Of a stretch of DNA of 64,000 bases, positions 32,254-43,757 are shown one piece after another. The DNA lies in contig JAWHQI010000521.1 of NCBI GenBank assembly GCA_033032865.1, forward strand, positions 124,001 through 188,000. Direction: 5' to 3'. Source of the DNA: Dactylorhiza incarnata (lineage: Eukaryota; Streptophyta; Magnoliopsida; Asparagales; Orchidaceae). Both the position numbers and the translations under genes were made by a program. The notes below the pieces were generated by a model, which saw nothing but the letters and a program-made list of their open reading frames with translations, was not told where the DNA came from and searched no databases. Numbering within the stretch: position 1 is the stretch's first letter; each line of letters begins with the position of its first letter.

Positions 32254-32581
32254 CATGGCAACCAGCTCAGCGGTATCAATGCTTAATGGGTCAAACTCTG
32301 AATCAGCCTTCTCACCAACATTTATGATCATTTCTTGTAAATACCTTATGCTTACACCTGTCCTCTTAGCCAGTTCAACAACAGTCATGCCTTCAAAAAT
32401 ATCAATGGTTTTGTTAGGTGAAGGTTTCGATGTTAACTTAAGTTTTGAAGGTACATATGGCGCTTCAAAAGGGGCTTCAGTTCTAGTCTCTCTTCTAATA
32501 CGTTTAACTCTTTTAGGTATTTTCAAGCCAGGTGCTTGTTCCTTCATTCTCAATGCCGGGTTGTAAGTTGCATGAAACAAC
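32254..32581 (-). CDS. Exon of a plant mitochondrial-type translation initiation factor IF-2
   Basis: The minus-strand exon starts after TTTTGTGTAG (3' splice site, bases 32582-32583) and ends at ATG|GTATTG (5' splice site at 32253). The 328 bases code for the region before the GTPase domain: RLFHA, then EAPYVP, then DIFEGMTVVELAKRTGVS, NVGEKADSEFDPLSID and AELVAM. This matches the second exon of plant mitochondrial IF-2 in length, content and both boundaries. IF-2 is a GTPase that places initiator tRNA on the organellar ribosome. The GTPase exons that should follow (to the left) are not in the window. A transit-peptide exon should lie to the right; 50179-50279 is a weak candidate. No stop or frameshift is present, so this may be a live gene with very long TE-filled introns, or a captured fragment. 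Confidence 0.85.
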
Positions 32582-32675
32582 CTACACAAAAAACATAGCA
32601 TTAGTTTATTACATGTACAATAATCATATATATATATAATATTTTTTTTATTTTAATTCAAAAAATATATATACC
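32582..32675 (-). other. Intron segment upstream of the IF-2 exon
   Basis: AT-rich intron end with TATATATATA near 32628, leading into the 3' splice site. Copia A is inserted 95 bases upstream of the exon in gene sense. Confidence 0.6.
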
Positions 32676-32815
32676 TGTTGAAAGGTAAAATCATATATTT
32701 GATATTTGGAATAAGGGGTGATCTCCTTTATATATAGGAGAGGCTACAATGGGTACAATAGTAAATACAGAAATATTAAACTATGCCTAAAAAATTAAAC
32801 ACTACAAATCTAACA
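32676..32815 (-). repeat. Left LTR (3' LTR) of copia A
   Basis: TGTTGAAAGG...AAATCTAACA, containing CTTTATATATAGGAGAGG (TATA motif on the minus strand). Confidence 0.95.
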
Positions 32816-32822
32816 CTCCCCC

Positions 32823-33665
32823 TTAAGTTGGGCGTGTGATGTCTTTCATGCCCAACTTGCATATAAGCCCATCAAAGGCTCGAGAGCCTAATCCTTTGGT
32901 GAGAACATCCGCAAGTTGTTGACCAGACGAGACAAACGGTGTGCTCACAACACCTCTTTCAATGTTCTCTTTGATAAAGTGGCGATCAATCTCGACAAGT
33001 TTTGTGTGATCGTGTTGGACTGGGTTGTGAGCAATACTGATAGCTGCTTTACTGTCAAAGTAGAGTCTCATGGGATCATTATGTTTCATTCCAAGATCAT
33101 TCAGAAGAGATCAGATCCAAAGACCTTTGCAGATTCCATGTGCCATCGATCGAAATTCTGCCCCAGTGCTTGATCCGGCCACCACGTGTTGTTTCTTACT
33201 TCGCCAGGTAACCAAGATCCCTCCAACAAACGAGCAATATCCAGATGTAGACCTCCGGTCATAAGCCGATCCTGCCCAGTCGGCATCGATGTACACTTCA
33301 ACATTTAATTCTTTGTTCGGAGAAAACAGGATACCCTTCTCTGGAGAGGATTTGAAGCGAAGAATCCTGTGAGCAGCTTCCAAGTGCCTGGTTTTGGGTG
33401 AATGCATAAACCGGCTTACGACATCAACAACATACGTGATATCAGGACGAGTATGAGCCAAATAAATGAGACGCCCAACCAGTCGTTGAAAATCAGTAAT
33501 ATCCTCCACCGGAACACCATCATCCTTTCCTAACCCATGGTTGGCTTCAATATGGGTGTCAGCAGGACGACACCCACTCATTCCAGATGACTGAAGTAAA
33601 TCCAAGGTGTATTTCCTTTGGCAGATGAATATTCCATGCTTAGAACGAGCAACTTCAATCCCCAA
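32823..33665 (-). pseudogene. Copia A RNase H and RT C-terminus
   Basis: 33111-33665 holds the RT end and the RNase H start (GIEVARSKHGIFICQRKYTLD, then SGYCSFVGG and VTWRSKKQ, DADWAGS). 32823-33089 holds the C-terminal part (DSKAAISIAHNPV, HTKLVEIDRHFIKE, ADVLTKGL). A stop after GLWI and a frame change separate them. RSS.AEAE, normally around the RNase H active site, reads GSSTGAEF here. Confidence 0.85.
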
Positions 33666-33725
33666 GAAGTATCGGAGATCTCCAAGGTGCTTTACATCGA
33701 ATTCCTCTATCAGCCTCTGTTTGAG

Positions 33726-35302
33726 CTATGCAATCTCTATAGTGTCAACGCCTGTTATAACAATATCATCAACATAGACGATGAGGGCAGCGACTCTACC
33801 CTGCATGTGCTTTACGAAAAGGGTGTGATCAGCGTGGCTTTGGGAGTATCCAAAACTCATCATAGCCTTATGGAATAGTCCAAACCATGCCCGGGGAGAC
33901 TGCTTCAGGCCATACAAAGCCTTTTTAAGCTTGCACACTTACCTTCAGAACCTCTTGGGGTAAACCTTGGTGGTAAAGACATATACACTTCTTCCTTCAA
34001 CTACCCATGCAGAAAGGCATTCTTTACATCCAACTGGGACAGGGTCCACCCTCTGCAGACCGCACATGAGAGAAGCACACGTATAGAGTTCATTTTTGCC
34101 ACAGGCGCAAAGGTTTCTTGATAATCAATGCCCATAGTTTGAGTATAACCTCTAGCAACTAATCGAGCCTTGTACCGCTCAACTAGCCCATGGGGGTTTT
34201 GCTTGGCCGAAAACACCCACTTACACCTAACAACAGTCTTTCCTGGAGGGAGAGACGAAAGGTCCCAAGTGTGGTTCTTCTCAAGGGCTAACATCTCCTC
34301 ATGCATGGCCTCTTGCCACTTGGGATGTTCAATGGCTTCCTGCCAGGTGGAGGGAATCGAGATGGAGGATAGAGAGGAAACAAAGCTTCTGTGTAAGGGG
34401 GTTAGCGAAGCATATGAAATAAAATTGGACATCGGATGTTGGGTGGAAGTATGATTACCTTGAGTCTCTGTCAACGTATCAGGTGAAGGAGCCGGTAAGC
34501 TAAGCACGGGGGTTGATCCCCTGTTCCGTCGAGTGTACACCTGGAGACGCGGAGAAGGAGGCGGAATCGAAGAGGAGGCAGTAATTGTAGGTGGTGAAGG
34601 TAGAGGTAACGGAGGGGTAATAGTATTTGTCCTGACAAATGGTGAAGGTAGAGGTAACGGAGGAATAATAGTATCAGGAATGACAGATGGTGAGGGTATA
34701 GGTGAGGAAGGAGGAATAGGTAATGGGAGAGTAGAACTAAGAGAACTCTCTTCCATTGGAGACTCCCCCTGAAGAGAGGACTCGCAGTATGACTCAGACT
34801 CCTGAAAGATGACATCCATAGTGACAAATGTCCGTTTGGAAGGAGGATGAAAACATTTAAACCCCTTCTGGGTAAGCGAGTACCCAATAAAGACGCACTT
34901 GAGAGACCGAGAATCAAGCTTGGATTTCTGATGCACGTAGACAAAACATGCACACCCAAAGATCCGAGGAGGAAGGTGAGAGGGAGAAAGGTGGATAGCA
35001 TCGAGGGGGGATTTACCCCCGAGGGCACGAGTAGGTAGGCGGTTAATAAGATAGGTTGCAGTCAGGACAGCATCTCCCCAATAGAACTTGGGAAGGTGGC
35101 GCTGGAGGAGGCACCGAGCAACCTCAAGGAGGTGGCGATTCTTGCGTTCAACAACCCCATTTTGAGAAGGAGTATAAGCACAGGAAGTTTGATGTATGAT
35201 ACCCCGATCACTGAGGAAACGTTCAAAGTCGGAGTCAATATATTCACGGCCATTGTCGCTACGCAAGACCTTAATGGAAGCATTAAATTGGGTGGTAATC
35301 AT
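33726..35302 (-). pseudogene. Copia A integrase C-terminal half and reverse transcriptase
   Basis: 34001-35302 (433 codons) begins inside the integrase core (RSDNGREYIDSDF, then PSQNGVVERKNRHLLE with the catalytic Glu), passes a long Pro/Ser-rich linker (about codons 180-275), and starts the RT (WQEAMHEEMLALEKNHTW, KWVFSAKQNPHG, QLDVKNAFLHG). The frame breaks at 34001 and continues in 33726-33938 with KKALYGLKQSPRAW and the catalytic YVDD. The break falls between two otherwise contiguous RT motifs. Confidence 0.88.
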
Positions 35303-35348
35303 ATTATGAAAACGTTGAAGAGAGAGAAAACCTCATTTTTACGTTTCA

Positions 35349-36209
35349 TCAAGTAAACCCAAGTGCAGCGAGAGAAAAATCAATAAAGGTGACAAACCAG
35401 TGAGAGCCAGATATAGAGGCAACAAAGCATAGGCCCCAAACATCAGTATGAATCACAGAAAAAGGAGTATCACTAGGAGGGGAGAAACGGTTAAAAGAAA
35501 CACGACGCTGTTTACTAAGAGTGCATACATCACAAGTAACCAAATTAAAAGATAAAGCAGACATAGTAGGAAATAAAACGCGCATAGTAGATGGAGAGGG
35601 ATGTCCTAGGCGACAGTCTCAGGAGTCCAAGGTAGATGACCGATCAGCATGGAGGGCGCGTACTGGTGAAGAAGAGCTGGAGGAATCGAGCAGGTAGAGA
35701 TCATCGCACAACTTACCAGATCCAATCACCATCCCCGTCTTCATGTCCTGAAAGGTGCAAAAGGAAGGAAAAAAGGTTACAAAACAGTTTAAGGAATTAG
35801 TTATGTGGCTGATAGAAAGTAAATTTTGAATAAATTTAGGAACGTGAAGAACAGAGAAGAGGGTGAGAGAGGAGCATGCGACAGATCCTTTCTCAGCAAT
35901 AGAGGAGAAGGACCCATCCGTAATGCACACTTTGTCTCTACCCGACAAGGGAGAGTAGGACACGAAACCTGTAGCGGAACCTGTCATATGGTCAGTGGCT
36001 CCAGAATCAATAATCCACTGAGTGGGTGTGCTAGCAACAGCAGAGTGAGCATCGGGAGGTCCCTGGTGAGCATAAGAGGAGCAAGCGGAGCTAGAAGGCT
36101 CTGATGAGTGTCCCAGCATAAATCGACGGAAAGCATGGATCTCATCAGTAGAGAGAGAAGGCGAGAAATCAACCACAGCAGGACCGCTAAGAGGAGCAAG
36201 GCCATCCAC
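35349..36209 (-). pseudogene. Copia A protease and integrase N-terminus
   Basis: 35619-36209 carries the protease active site (WIIDSGATDHMTG) and the VLHVPKF..NLLSI segment that follows it. After a stop, 35349-35585 carries the GAG-pre-integrase zinc finger (CDVCTLSKQRRVSF) and the first integrase Asp (VIHTDVWG). Then the frame shifts. Confidence 0.85.
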
Positions 36210-37181
36210 AGTATCGGAGAGGTAAGCAGGGCGAGAGGAAGGAGGGCGAGCTGAAGTACGACCAAATCCCCTACCACCACGCGGGCCAGGGCCGCCCCGG
36301 GGAGGAGGAAAACCATGAAGCTTGAAGCAGTTATCCCGAGTGTGGCGGGCCTTGCCACACTAGTCACAAACTAGATGGTCCTTATCCACTGCCTTGGGCC
36401 GAGAATCACGGGAAGGACGACCTCCAGAGCTGAACAGAGCAGCCAAAGCATATCCTTCAATAGTAGTATCAGGTAAGAGAGTCTGACGGCGGTCATACTC
36501 GTGTTGAACAAGACTGTACACCTCAGGCAAACTAGGAAGGGGAGAGCGGACGAGAAGCTGAACACTAATAGGATCAAAGTCACAGTGAAGACCATGAAGG
36601 AACTCGAAAATCATGTTGCGTTCCTCCCGGGCACGAACTATAGCTTCATCCACCGAAGACTCAAAAGTGGGAGGATCAAAGTGATCACACTCTTGATACA
36701 GCTGGGTGAACTCCAAGTAGTAAGATGCGAGTGTTCGGTCTCCTTGCCGCAGGAGAAATATCCGACGACGCAACTGGAAGACCTGAGCAGCATTCCCTCG
36801 ACAGGAGTAAGTAACTTCTGCCCGTTTCCATATGTCGACCGCGGTATCCAATAATAAGTAGTTGCTGGAAATCGATTCCAGCATAGAGTTGAGGAGCCAA
36901 GACATCACCAATGAGTTCTCTGATTCCCATTGAGGCCACTCAGGAGAAGAAGAATCAGGAGCCTTGCTATCACCACTCACATAGCCAAACAAGCGACGGC
37001 TCTTGAGTGCCAGAGTAATAGATCGAGCCCACGGAAGGTAATTTGTGCCGTCCAACTTAATGGTAGTGATCTGAGGAATCCCGTGATCATGAGTGGCTCG
37101 AAAAAGGCCAGTCGGAGGAGAAGGATCCGAGGGGGCGCTCCCACCGGAAGAGACATTCGGAGATCCCGTACTACCCAGCAT
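36210..37181 (-). pseudogene. Copia A gag
   Basis: 36360-37181 gives 273 codons of copia capsid (KLDGTNYLPWARSITLALKS, WLLNSMLESIS, LRRRIFLLRQGDRTLASYYLEF). A TAG (36360-36362) interrupts the zinc knuckle just at its first Cys; the knuckle (C-GKARHTRDNCF) and an RGG-like tail continue in frame into 36210-36359. A single-base change would explain the break. The start ATG at 37179-37181 lies 380 bases from the right LTR. Confidence 0.88.
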
Positions 37182-37559
37182 AGAAAGCGGGAGAGGAATA
37201 CACAGAACAGCTAGAAAAAGGAGATCTCACTCATCGAAAGAGGAGAAACAAACAACGAAGTAAAAAACTCATGGTGTTACACAAAACATCCCACCGAAAA
37301 AAGGAGAAGAGACGTCGGACAAGCTAGAGCCGAGATCCGGCGTCACAGAGGGCTGCAAAGGGACATAGAGAAGTAGCCGGCGGCGGCTACGAGAGGGAAA
37401 GAACGCCGGACAGGCGCTGGCGGCTACAGGAGGATGGAGCGGCGGGATCGAGCGGCTAGATGGAGCGGCGGAAGCGGTTAGATGGATCGGGCGAGCGATG
37501 GGAGCGAGATTGAGGCGAGCGGCGGAAGCGGATCACGCCCGATTAGGGCTCTGATGCCA

Positions 37560-37692
37560 TGTTGAAAGGTAAAATCATATATTTGGAATAAGGGGTGATC
37601 TCCTTTATATATAGGAGAGGCTACAATGGGTACAATAGTAAATACAGAAATATTAAACTATGCTTAAAATATTAAACACCACAAATCTAACA
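37560..37692 (-). repeat. Right LTR (5' LTR) of copia A
   Basis: TGTTGAAAGG...AAATCTAACA, flanked on the left by the primer site (minus strand TGGCATCAGAGC) and on the right by the duplicated target ATACC. Confidence 0.95.
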
Positions 37693-38270
37693 ATACCATA
37701 ATACATATATTATTGTTTATTCATATTTAAAAATAATATATATATATATATTTGTTTATTTATATGAGACATGTTATTTCATAGAGAATATGTAATGTTA
37801 TTTCATAGAGAATATGTTACCGACTTGCAGGAGGGAGAACCACCATGGCGCGTATACGCACGACGACCGCGCGGATCAGGCATCAAAGATACCACGGGCA
37901 GGCCGATATCGCCCGACGACAGGGAAGGCGACATCGTGGACGATAGCGGTACAGACGGAGGGGGTGAAGGCTTGGGGCAAGCTTAAAGTTTATTTATTTT
38001 GGTGAAGGGTATTTTGGGTATTTAGTTGTGGGGCCTTATAGTATAAAAGGCTATGTTAAAACCTAATTTGTATCTTTGGATCATTTGAGTTAATTGGGGC
38101 TGCTCCCCTTCTTCCTCTTCCTCTCTATCTCTCTCTCGTTCTCCTCCTCTCTCTCTCTCTTCTCTATCTCGTTCGCTGCCGCCTACCGTCCGCCGACAAC
38201 CTCGACGGAAACCTACCGCCAGCTCGCTGTCGTCCCCATTGCCGGCCGGCCGATACCCTAGCGGTATCAT

Positions 38271-38289
38271 TGGTCCGACCTGCCGCTCC
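38271..38289 (+). promoter_or_regulatory. Shared 19-base box of element E (candidate primer site)
   Basis: TGGTCCGACCTGCCGCTCC, one base after the LTR end. Identical to the boxes at 13385-13403 (L) and 53545-53563 (I). Confidence 0.55.
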
Positions 38290-38321
38290 GCCCGCCGACG
38301 TGCCGCCGGAACCTCAACGCC

Positions 38322-39015
38322 ATGACTGTGACAACCCGCCAAAACCCCGCCTCCTCCCTTGACGGGACGGAGGACCTCCGCGCTCGCGCCGACGCCCTCG
38401 ATGCCGACCTTTCGGACCTGCGGGCGTCCATGGTCACGCTCCAAGCTCTCGCTCTAACCAACCAAAGCACCAACGCCTCCATCCTCGCCCGCCTGGAACA
38501 GCTCGCGGTCGCCTCGCCCATGGCCGCAACCTCAACCTCGACCCGGGAAGTTGGCTCGATCCTCGGGCAACCTTCCCCCCCACCCACACCAGTCGCCATT
38601 GGTGCTCGATCCGCGGCCTGCTGGAAATCTCCCGGCGGCCGGCCGACCCCCACTCGCATTGGAATTGTCGTCCTTCACCGGGGTGGACCCCATGGGATGG
38701 ATAGCCCGCGCTGAGCAGTTTTTCGACCTCCATCTTACCCACGACGACGACAAGGTGGGCACGGCGGTCGTCGGCCTCTCGGGCTCCGCCTTGCATTGGG
38801 CGCGCTGGCTTCGTCAAGTGCAACCCCATATCTCCTGGGCCGAGCTCAAGCACGAAATGATTCAGCGTTATGATGCGCATCACTCCGGCTCCGCCATTTA
38901 GCGTCTCTGCAGCATCCGCCAGTCCTCCGACCTCGACACTTACATTGCTGAGTTCGTGGCATTGGTCTCCCATGTGCCGGGGCTGCCACCCGACCACTAT
39001 TTGGGTTTTTTCCTG
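38322..39015 (+). pseudogene. Element E gag
   Basis: 38322-38714 gives the N-terminal coiled region (DLSDLRASMVTLQALAL) and a Pro/Ser linker. After a frameshift near 38620, 38551-38901 gives the capsid (FTGVDPMGWIARAEQFFDLHLT, SALHWARW, HEMIQRYD). A TAG at 38899-38901 interrupts it, then DTYIAEFVALVSHVPGLPPDHYLGFFL continues to the break at 39015. Order and motifs are those of a Ty3/gypsy gag; no knuckle or pol remains. Confidence 0.75.
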
Positions 39016-39539
39016 AGAAGAGGAGACCGCAGTGAGCTGCGAGCAGGAGGAAACGGCGAAGAGGACGCCGCTGGAGATGTAGGTCGCAGTTGGGGAGGCC
39101 GTTGGAGCTTGCTGGGAGGAAACCGCTGGCGGGAGCTCGAACGAGACCGCACGAGAAGGAGTTCGCTGCAGAGAAGCGGGACCCACCTGACACCTGACAG
39201 AGGGCTATAAGAGAGCCGGAGAAACACGAAGGCTGGAAGGAGAGATTGCAGGGGGGGCTCGCAGAGAAGCTGCGGTCAGAAAAAAACAGACCGCAAGGGG
39301 GTGCGGTCAGGAACAAAGAAGTGCGGTCAGAAAAATTTCGGAGACCACAAATTTGGAACCTAGCTCTGATACCATGTAGAGAAAACCAAAGCTTATATAT
39401 ATTTCTTGTATAAATACAAAGAGGAGTACATATATATAGGAGGAAGAAAGAGAGAAGGAATCCTATACAAGATGTGGGACTAAACAAAAGAAACATAAAT
39501 GGGCCCAAATACGGGCCCTCTACATGGGCTTTTCCAACA
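39016..39539 (-). mobile_element. Copia F fragment: leader and 5' LTR
   Basis: The minus-strand LTR is 39375-39539 (TGTAGAGAAAACC...GGCTTTTCCAACA) with the iMet primer site next to it (plus strand AGCTCTGATACCA at 39362-39374). 39016-39374 is an untranslated leader with repeated TGCGGTCAGAAA words. Gag and all of pol are missing. It abuts the broken gag of E, so it is either an insertion later deleted, or a recombinant. Confidence 0.65.
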
Positions 39540-41911
39540 GTATCCAATGAGTTGAACCGTTACGGGGTTCGTACATCCACAAGCACAATTCGAAAGCGCA
39601 AAAGACAGAAATTAGAGTAGTAAGAACGCTCGAGACAAGCTTGCAATTAATTAATGGAGACGCATAAATTTAAGCCAACGTGAGTAGCAAGGAAGGGATG
39701 AGGTTACCCGGAGCATGAATCCAGTCCAAAATCAGTCGGCGCAAAGAGAACCAACAGTGGATTGACAGAGGGGGAGAGACGGTGCCGACGTTAGTCGGGG
39801 ATGTCGTTAGGCAGGGCCACAACCAACTGATGGAAAAGTTGGACCGAAATCGACGCCAGTCGGGAAGGACGTCGGAGTCAACTATATGGTCGACGGCGAC
39901 CAAGCGGGGAGAACGATCGTCGGAAGCTTCAACGGGTTGGATCGGGGTAGCGGCTGCGACTCGATCTCGTCAGAGTTGGCGCCCAGCAGTTGCGTCGACG
40001 GTAAAACAGTTGCGCCCGGCAGTTGCGTCGGGGACGGCGAGGACAAACGACCAATCGGACGGCAAACAATGCAAGATTTCAGCGGTGGATTGATCCGGCA
40101 ACACAAGAACGAAACAGGAGTTTCGTTCTCTGTATTTTTTTCCGGTGCCTTTCTGTTTCCTGGCCAGCAGCTTTAATAGAGGGCTGGCATTTTTTTTCTT
40201 TCCAAATTCCTTCACACGGCAGCAACAGCTCATTTTCCAAAATCTCTTTCCAAATTCCTTCACACGGCAGCAACAGCTCATTTTCCAAAATCTTCGCCGC
40301 AGCAATTGTCCAAGAAAGGCAACACATTTCAAACAAGATATTTTCCATTTGTTACTTTTTGTATGATTTGAGAATCCTTAGTATTTATGCGTCTTATTTA
40401 TTAATTTAAGCTTGTCTTAATCGTCCAAACTACCAAAATTACCGGACCTATTTATTTAGGGTCTCATCGGGCGATCAAACCGATAAGCCAAACAACTTCA
40501 AAGGAAATGCGCGAAAGAAATTCATGCTAATAAATAAATGCTGACAAATAAAATGTGTGGCTTAGGATGCGACGAAGGATGCACCAAAAACAAAGATAAA
40601 TGTGATCTTCATGTCAATGCTCCACAGGATGCATCAATGTACAGTATACTTAAGATATCTAATAAGGTAGTCTATGCCTACTAATCATACACGCTGGAAA
40701 TTATAGCTTTGTGCTTTTTTATTTTGGTAGATTGGATCATTAAATTACCATTGGATCTTGTTCGGATTAACCATCCATATCCCCATTAAAATTCCATTAC
40801 AACAACAAACCAAATCAAGAAGTGTATCTGAAGTCCTTAATTGAAACTAATCTCTTCTTTCAATTACAACTTTAACCACGGGGCTTGCGCCCATGCGAAA
40901 CCTTAACCCCTAGATGTAAATAAATCCATCGACTATGGGAGACCAAATTATATAATCTGGCTACTAAAGACTAGATCTCTTATAAGGAATTAAAAATATA
41001 GAGCGAACCAAGCCTTTCAGGACCCCACAAGATTTAACTTACCATTCATATATTCTCAAATCTTCCAAACCTCAATAACATCAATGTTGACATCCAACAC
41101 ACATAAATCCAGTACCTGCTTAAATTCTTTCCATCCCAGGCAGTACCAAAAATGCTAAAACAATGGTTAATCTTTCCTTGACAATTGAATGTAACAGAAA
41201 TCTCTTCCTTTTCTATTGTACCCATGCTCGACCACATTTCTTTCAGTTACAGAAATACAATATTATGCAAGCTTAAACTCTAGGAAGGTCCTTTCGAATT
41301 ATCCATGGTAATTTTAAAGTCAAATTACTATATACATTATTTTTCGCATTCAATTGCAATGTTGGGAAAAATGACTAGTATACATAAATAAAAATGTAAA
41401 AGCACCTGATAATGCAGCCATTTTGCAAGCCTTTACAATGCCCAGTGAATGAAGGTAAATCCTTGAAATAAAAATCTGCATCATATCCATAAAGATTTAA
41501 AGAAAAAAATTCATAACCAAAGTTTTCTCACCTGAAGTTCAACATAGAAGTACATCAAAATAAAAGATCAGGTATGCCAGTATAATGTGCAAACAGGATA
41601 TATTTCAGAAACCAACCATTAATAATGAACCTTTAAAACCTCCATGGTTACCCATAAGTAGTTATCAGAGTACTCACTGCACATAAAATTGGGATTGTGC
41701 AATCACCATGCAGAGAGAAAGAAAGTTTACCAACGGAAACTGTTCTACAGCATTGATACAGTGATGGTTTAGAACAAATTCAATATTTATAGCATTATCT
41801 GATATTGATCTACACAATCAAAATATAGCCTCCACTGCCCTATATACTGGAGAGAGGGTACAACAACAGATTTCAAGGAGAGGGCAATAGGAACAATCTC
41901 CCATAGGTCCA
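39540..41911. other. Non-coding stretch with a 48-bp tandem duplication
   Basis: 39540-40300 is moderately GC-rich and could be an LTR or leader of unknown type. 40198-40245 and 40246-40293 are identical 48-bp units (TTCCAAATTCCTTCACACGG...). 40400-41911 is AT-rich, intron-like DNA without recognisable domains; a minus ORF at 41046-41237 is discussed under rejected items. If the IF-2 gene is real this could be its intron. Confidence 0.5.
40198..40293. repeat. Perfect tandem duplication, 2 x 48 bp
   Basis: Two identical copies; the lack of differences shows a recent event. Confidence 0.9.
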
Positions 41912-42192
41912 TGTTGGCATTAGCTGATTATGTTTTATTGCCTGGTTTGTCTTACTCTTTGTGAAAGTTTGAAATAAAATAATTTATTATTCCAAAAATT
42001 CAATTAATTAGATGATAGCTCTCCTCTTTATATAGAGTAGTAGAGGAAGAGGTATGTACATTTGGAGATGTGGGACTAAATACAAGGAAGAAAACTACAA
42101 TGGGCCCCCATGTGGACTTTTGATCTTGGGCTTTAACACTCCCCCTTAAGCTGGAGCATATATGTCGATCATTCCCAGCTTGGTACAAATAT

Positions 42193-43500
42193 CTAAAAAA
42201 GAGGAAGAAACTGGATTGGTGAAGACGTCGACCAACTCCTTATCTGAAAGAACAAACAGAGTGCATATTTATTTTTTGATAATTTCCACTTTGATAAAGT
42301 AACAATCAACTTCAATATGTTTTGTCTTTCATAAAACACTGTATTTTTAAATATGTAGATTGCAGCTTTATTATCACAAAAAAACTCTCTCAAGTCTTTT
42401 ATAAGTATTCTCAACCACTTCAACTCACAAGCAGCCTGGGTTAGCATTTGACCCGGACACTACTGTATTCAGCTTCAGCATTTTACCTGGAAACTACTGC
42501 TTGTTTCTTGCCTTTCCATGTGACCAAATTTCCTCTGACATATGTGCAGAATCCGGAAGTGGGTTTTGGATCTCCTTTATCATCTGCATAACTTACATCA
42601 GAATATGTATTAATGCGTAAGTGATTGTTTCTTTGAAACAACAATCTTTTTCCTGGAGACCCTTTGATATATTCTAATATTTTTAAAGTAGCTTGCAGGT
42701 GACACTTTGGGAACCTGCATGAATAGACTGACCTTTCCAACAACATAAGAGATATCAGGTCTGGTTACAGTAAGATATATGAGTTTATCGATCAGACACC
42801 TGTATCGAGTAATGTCCTGTATGAGAGGGGATGTCTCATCCAAAAGTTTGTCAGTGCTCATAGGCATGGGATTTCAAGCAGGTTTCGTTCTAATGAGACC
42901 GACTTCCTTGAGTAGATCTAGGGTATACTTGTGTTGGGAGAGATCTATGTAGTTATTGCTTCGCGCAATTTCAATTCCCAAGAAGTATCTTGGAGAGCCC
43001 ATATCTTTGGTAATAAAATACTCCCGAAGATGTTTCGTGGTTTTCTCTATTCCAGAGGAGCCATTTTCGGTTAGAAGAATGACAATAACGTAGACAACGA
43101 GAATAACCAAACCATATTTGGTTTTCTGTATAAGAGAGTGATCAACATTGCTTAAGTAGAAACAAATGGTAGACTCGACCTGACTGAATTTGTCAAACCA
43201 CGCGTGAGGGCTTTGTTTGAGACCATAGATGGCCTTCTAAAGCTTACACACTTGAGACTCTCCCTGAGCAACATACTAGGAGGTTGCTCCATATAAACAT
43301 CTTTGTGTGTAAGTCACCATAGCGGAAGGCATACTGTTGACAGCAACGGAGAAGAGTACACGGATAGTACTAATGCAGGCAACCGTATAGGTGCCAAAGA
43401 AATCAACACTATATGTATGGGTGAACCCCTTGGCAACTAGGCGAGCCTTGTACCGACCCATAGTGCCATTTGGGAGTAACTTGATGACAAAGACCAAGGG
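42193..43500 (-). pseudogene. Copia G RT and RNase H
   Basis: 43276-43497: RT start (VIKLLPNGTMGRYKARLVAKGFTHTYSVDF). 42874-43110: palm with the catalytic YVDD changed to YVIV, then the FLGIEIARSN segment and SQHKYTLDLLKEVG. 42483-42867: RNase H (TRPDISYVVGKVS, SGFCTYVRGNLVTWKGKKQ). 42193-42447: C-terminal CDNKAAIYI. The Asp-Asp loss means no polymerase activity. Confidence 0.8.
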
Positions 43501-43757
43501 ACACCCGACATTTCTCCCAGATGGGGTAAGGACAAGAGTCCAAGTACATGATTAAGTTTTCCTTATCCATGTCCGCTTTCCAGCAAGGTATACGAAGAGC
43601 TTCCTCAGGTGTAGCAGGAATAGTGGTGGTAGAGAGTGCCCATGCAAACCTGATGCATGAGGGACCGAGATTGGCATATGAGACAACATTAGTAAGAGGA
43701 TGTTGTGTGCTCCCCTGACCCTTTTGCGCAAAGCAATGGGAAGATCAAGTTCCGAGC

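Larger units (their letters stand above)
32676..37692 (-). mobile_element. Ty1/copia element A with short LTRs
   Basis: 5.0 kb, minus strand. LTRs of 140 bp (32676-32815) and 133 bp (37560-37692) differ by one 7-base indel and about three substitutions. The five bases before (ATACC, 32671-32675) are repeated after it (37693-37697). Primer site variant TGGCATCAGAGC (one change from the iMet site) adjoins the right LTR; the purine tract AAGGGGGAG adjoins the left LTR. Gag, protease, integrase, RT and RNase H occur in copia order. Stops and frameshifts inactivate it. The short LTRs resemble the Ale/Retrofit group, but I would not assign the lineage firmly. Confidence 0.92.
37768..39015 (+). mobile_element. 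Gag-only Ty3/gypsy element E (truncated)
   Basis: An LTR-like segment (about 37768-38269; TATA box AGTATAAAAGG near 38039; end ...GCGGTATCA) is followed by the shared box TGGTCCGACCTGCCGCTCC at 38271-38289 and then by a gag. The 5' edge has a 24-base direct repeat (GTTATTTCATAGAGAATATGT twice, 37768-37818). Coding stops at about 39015 where copia F sequence begins. The same box and a similar gag occur in elements L and I, on other strands. Confidence 0.65.

Noticed and set aside
41046..41237. Possible minus-strand exon (63 codons, with a GTACTG after AAGCAG)
   Set aside because: Composition is protein-like, but I recognise no family, the donor is weak and no partner exon is evident.
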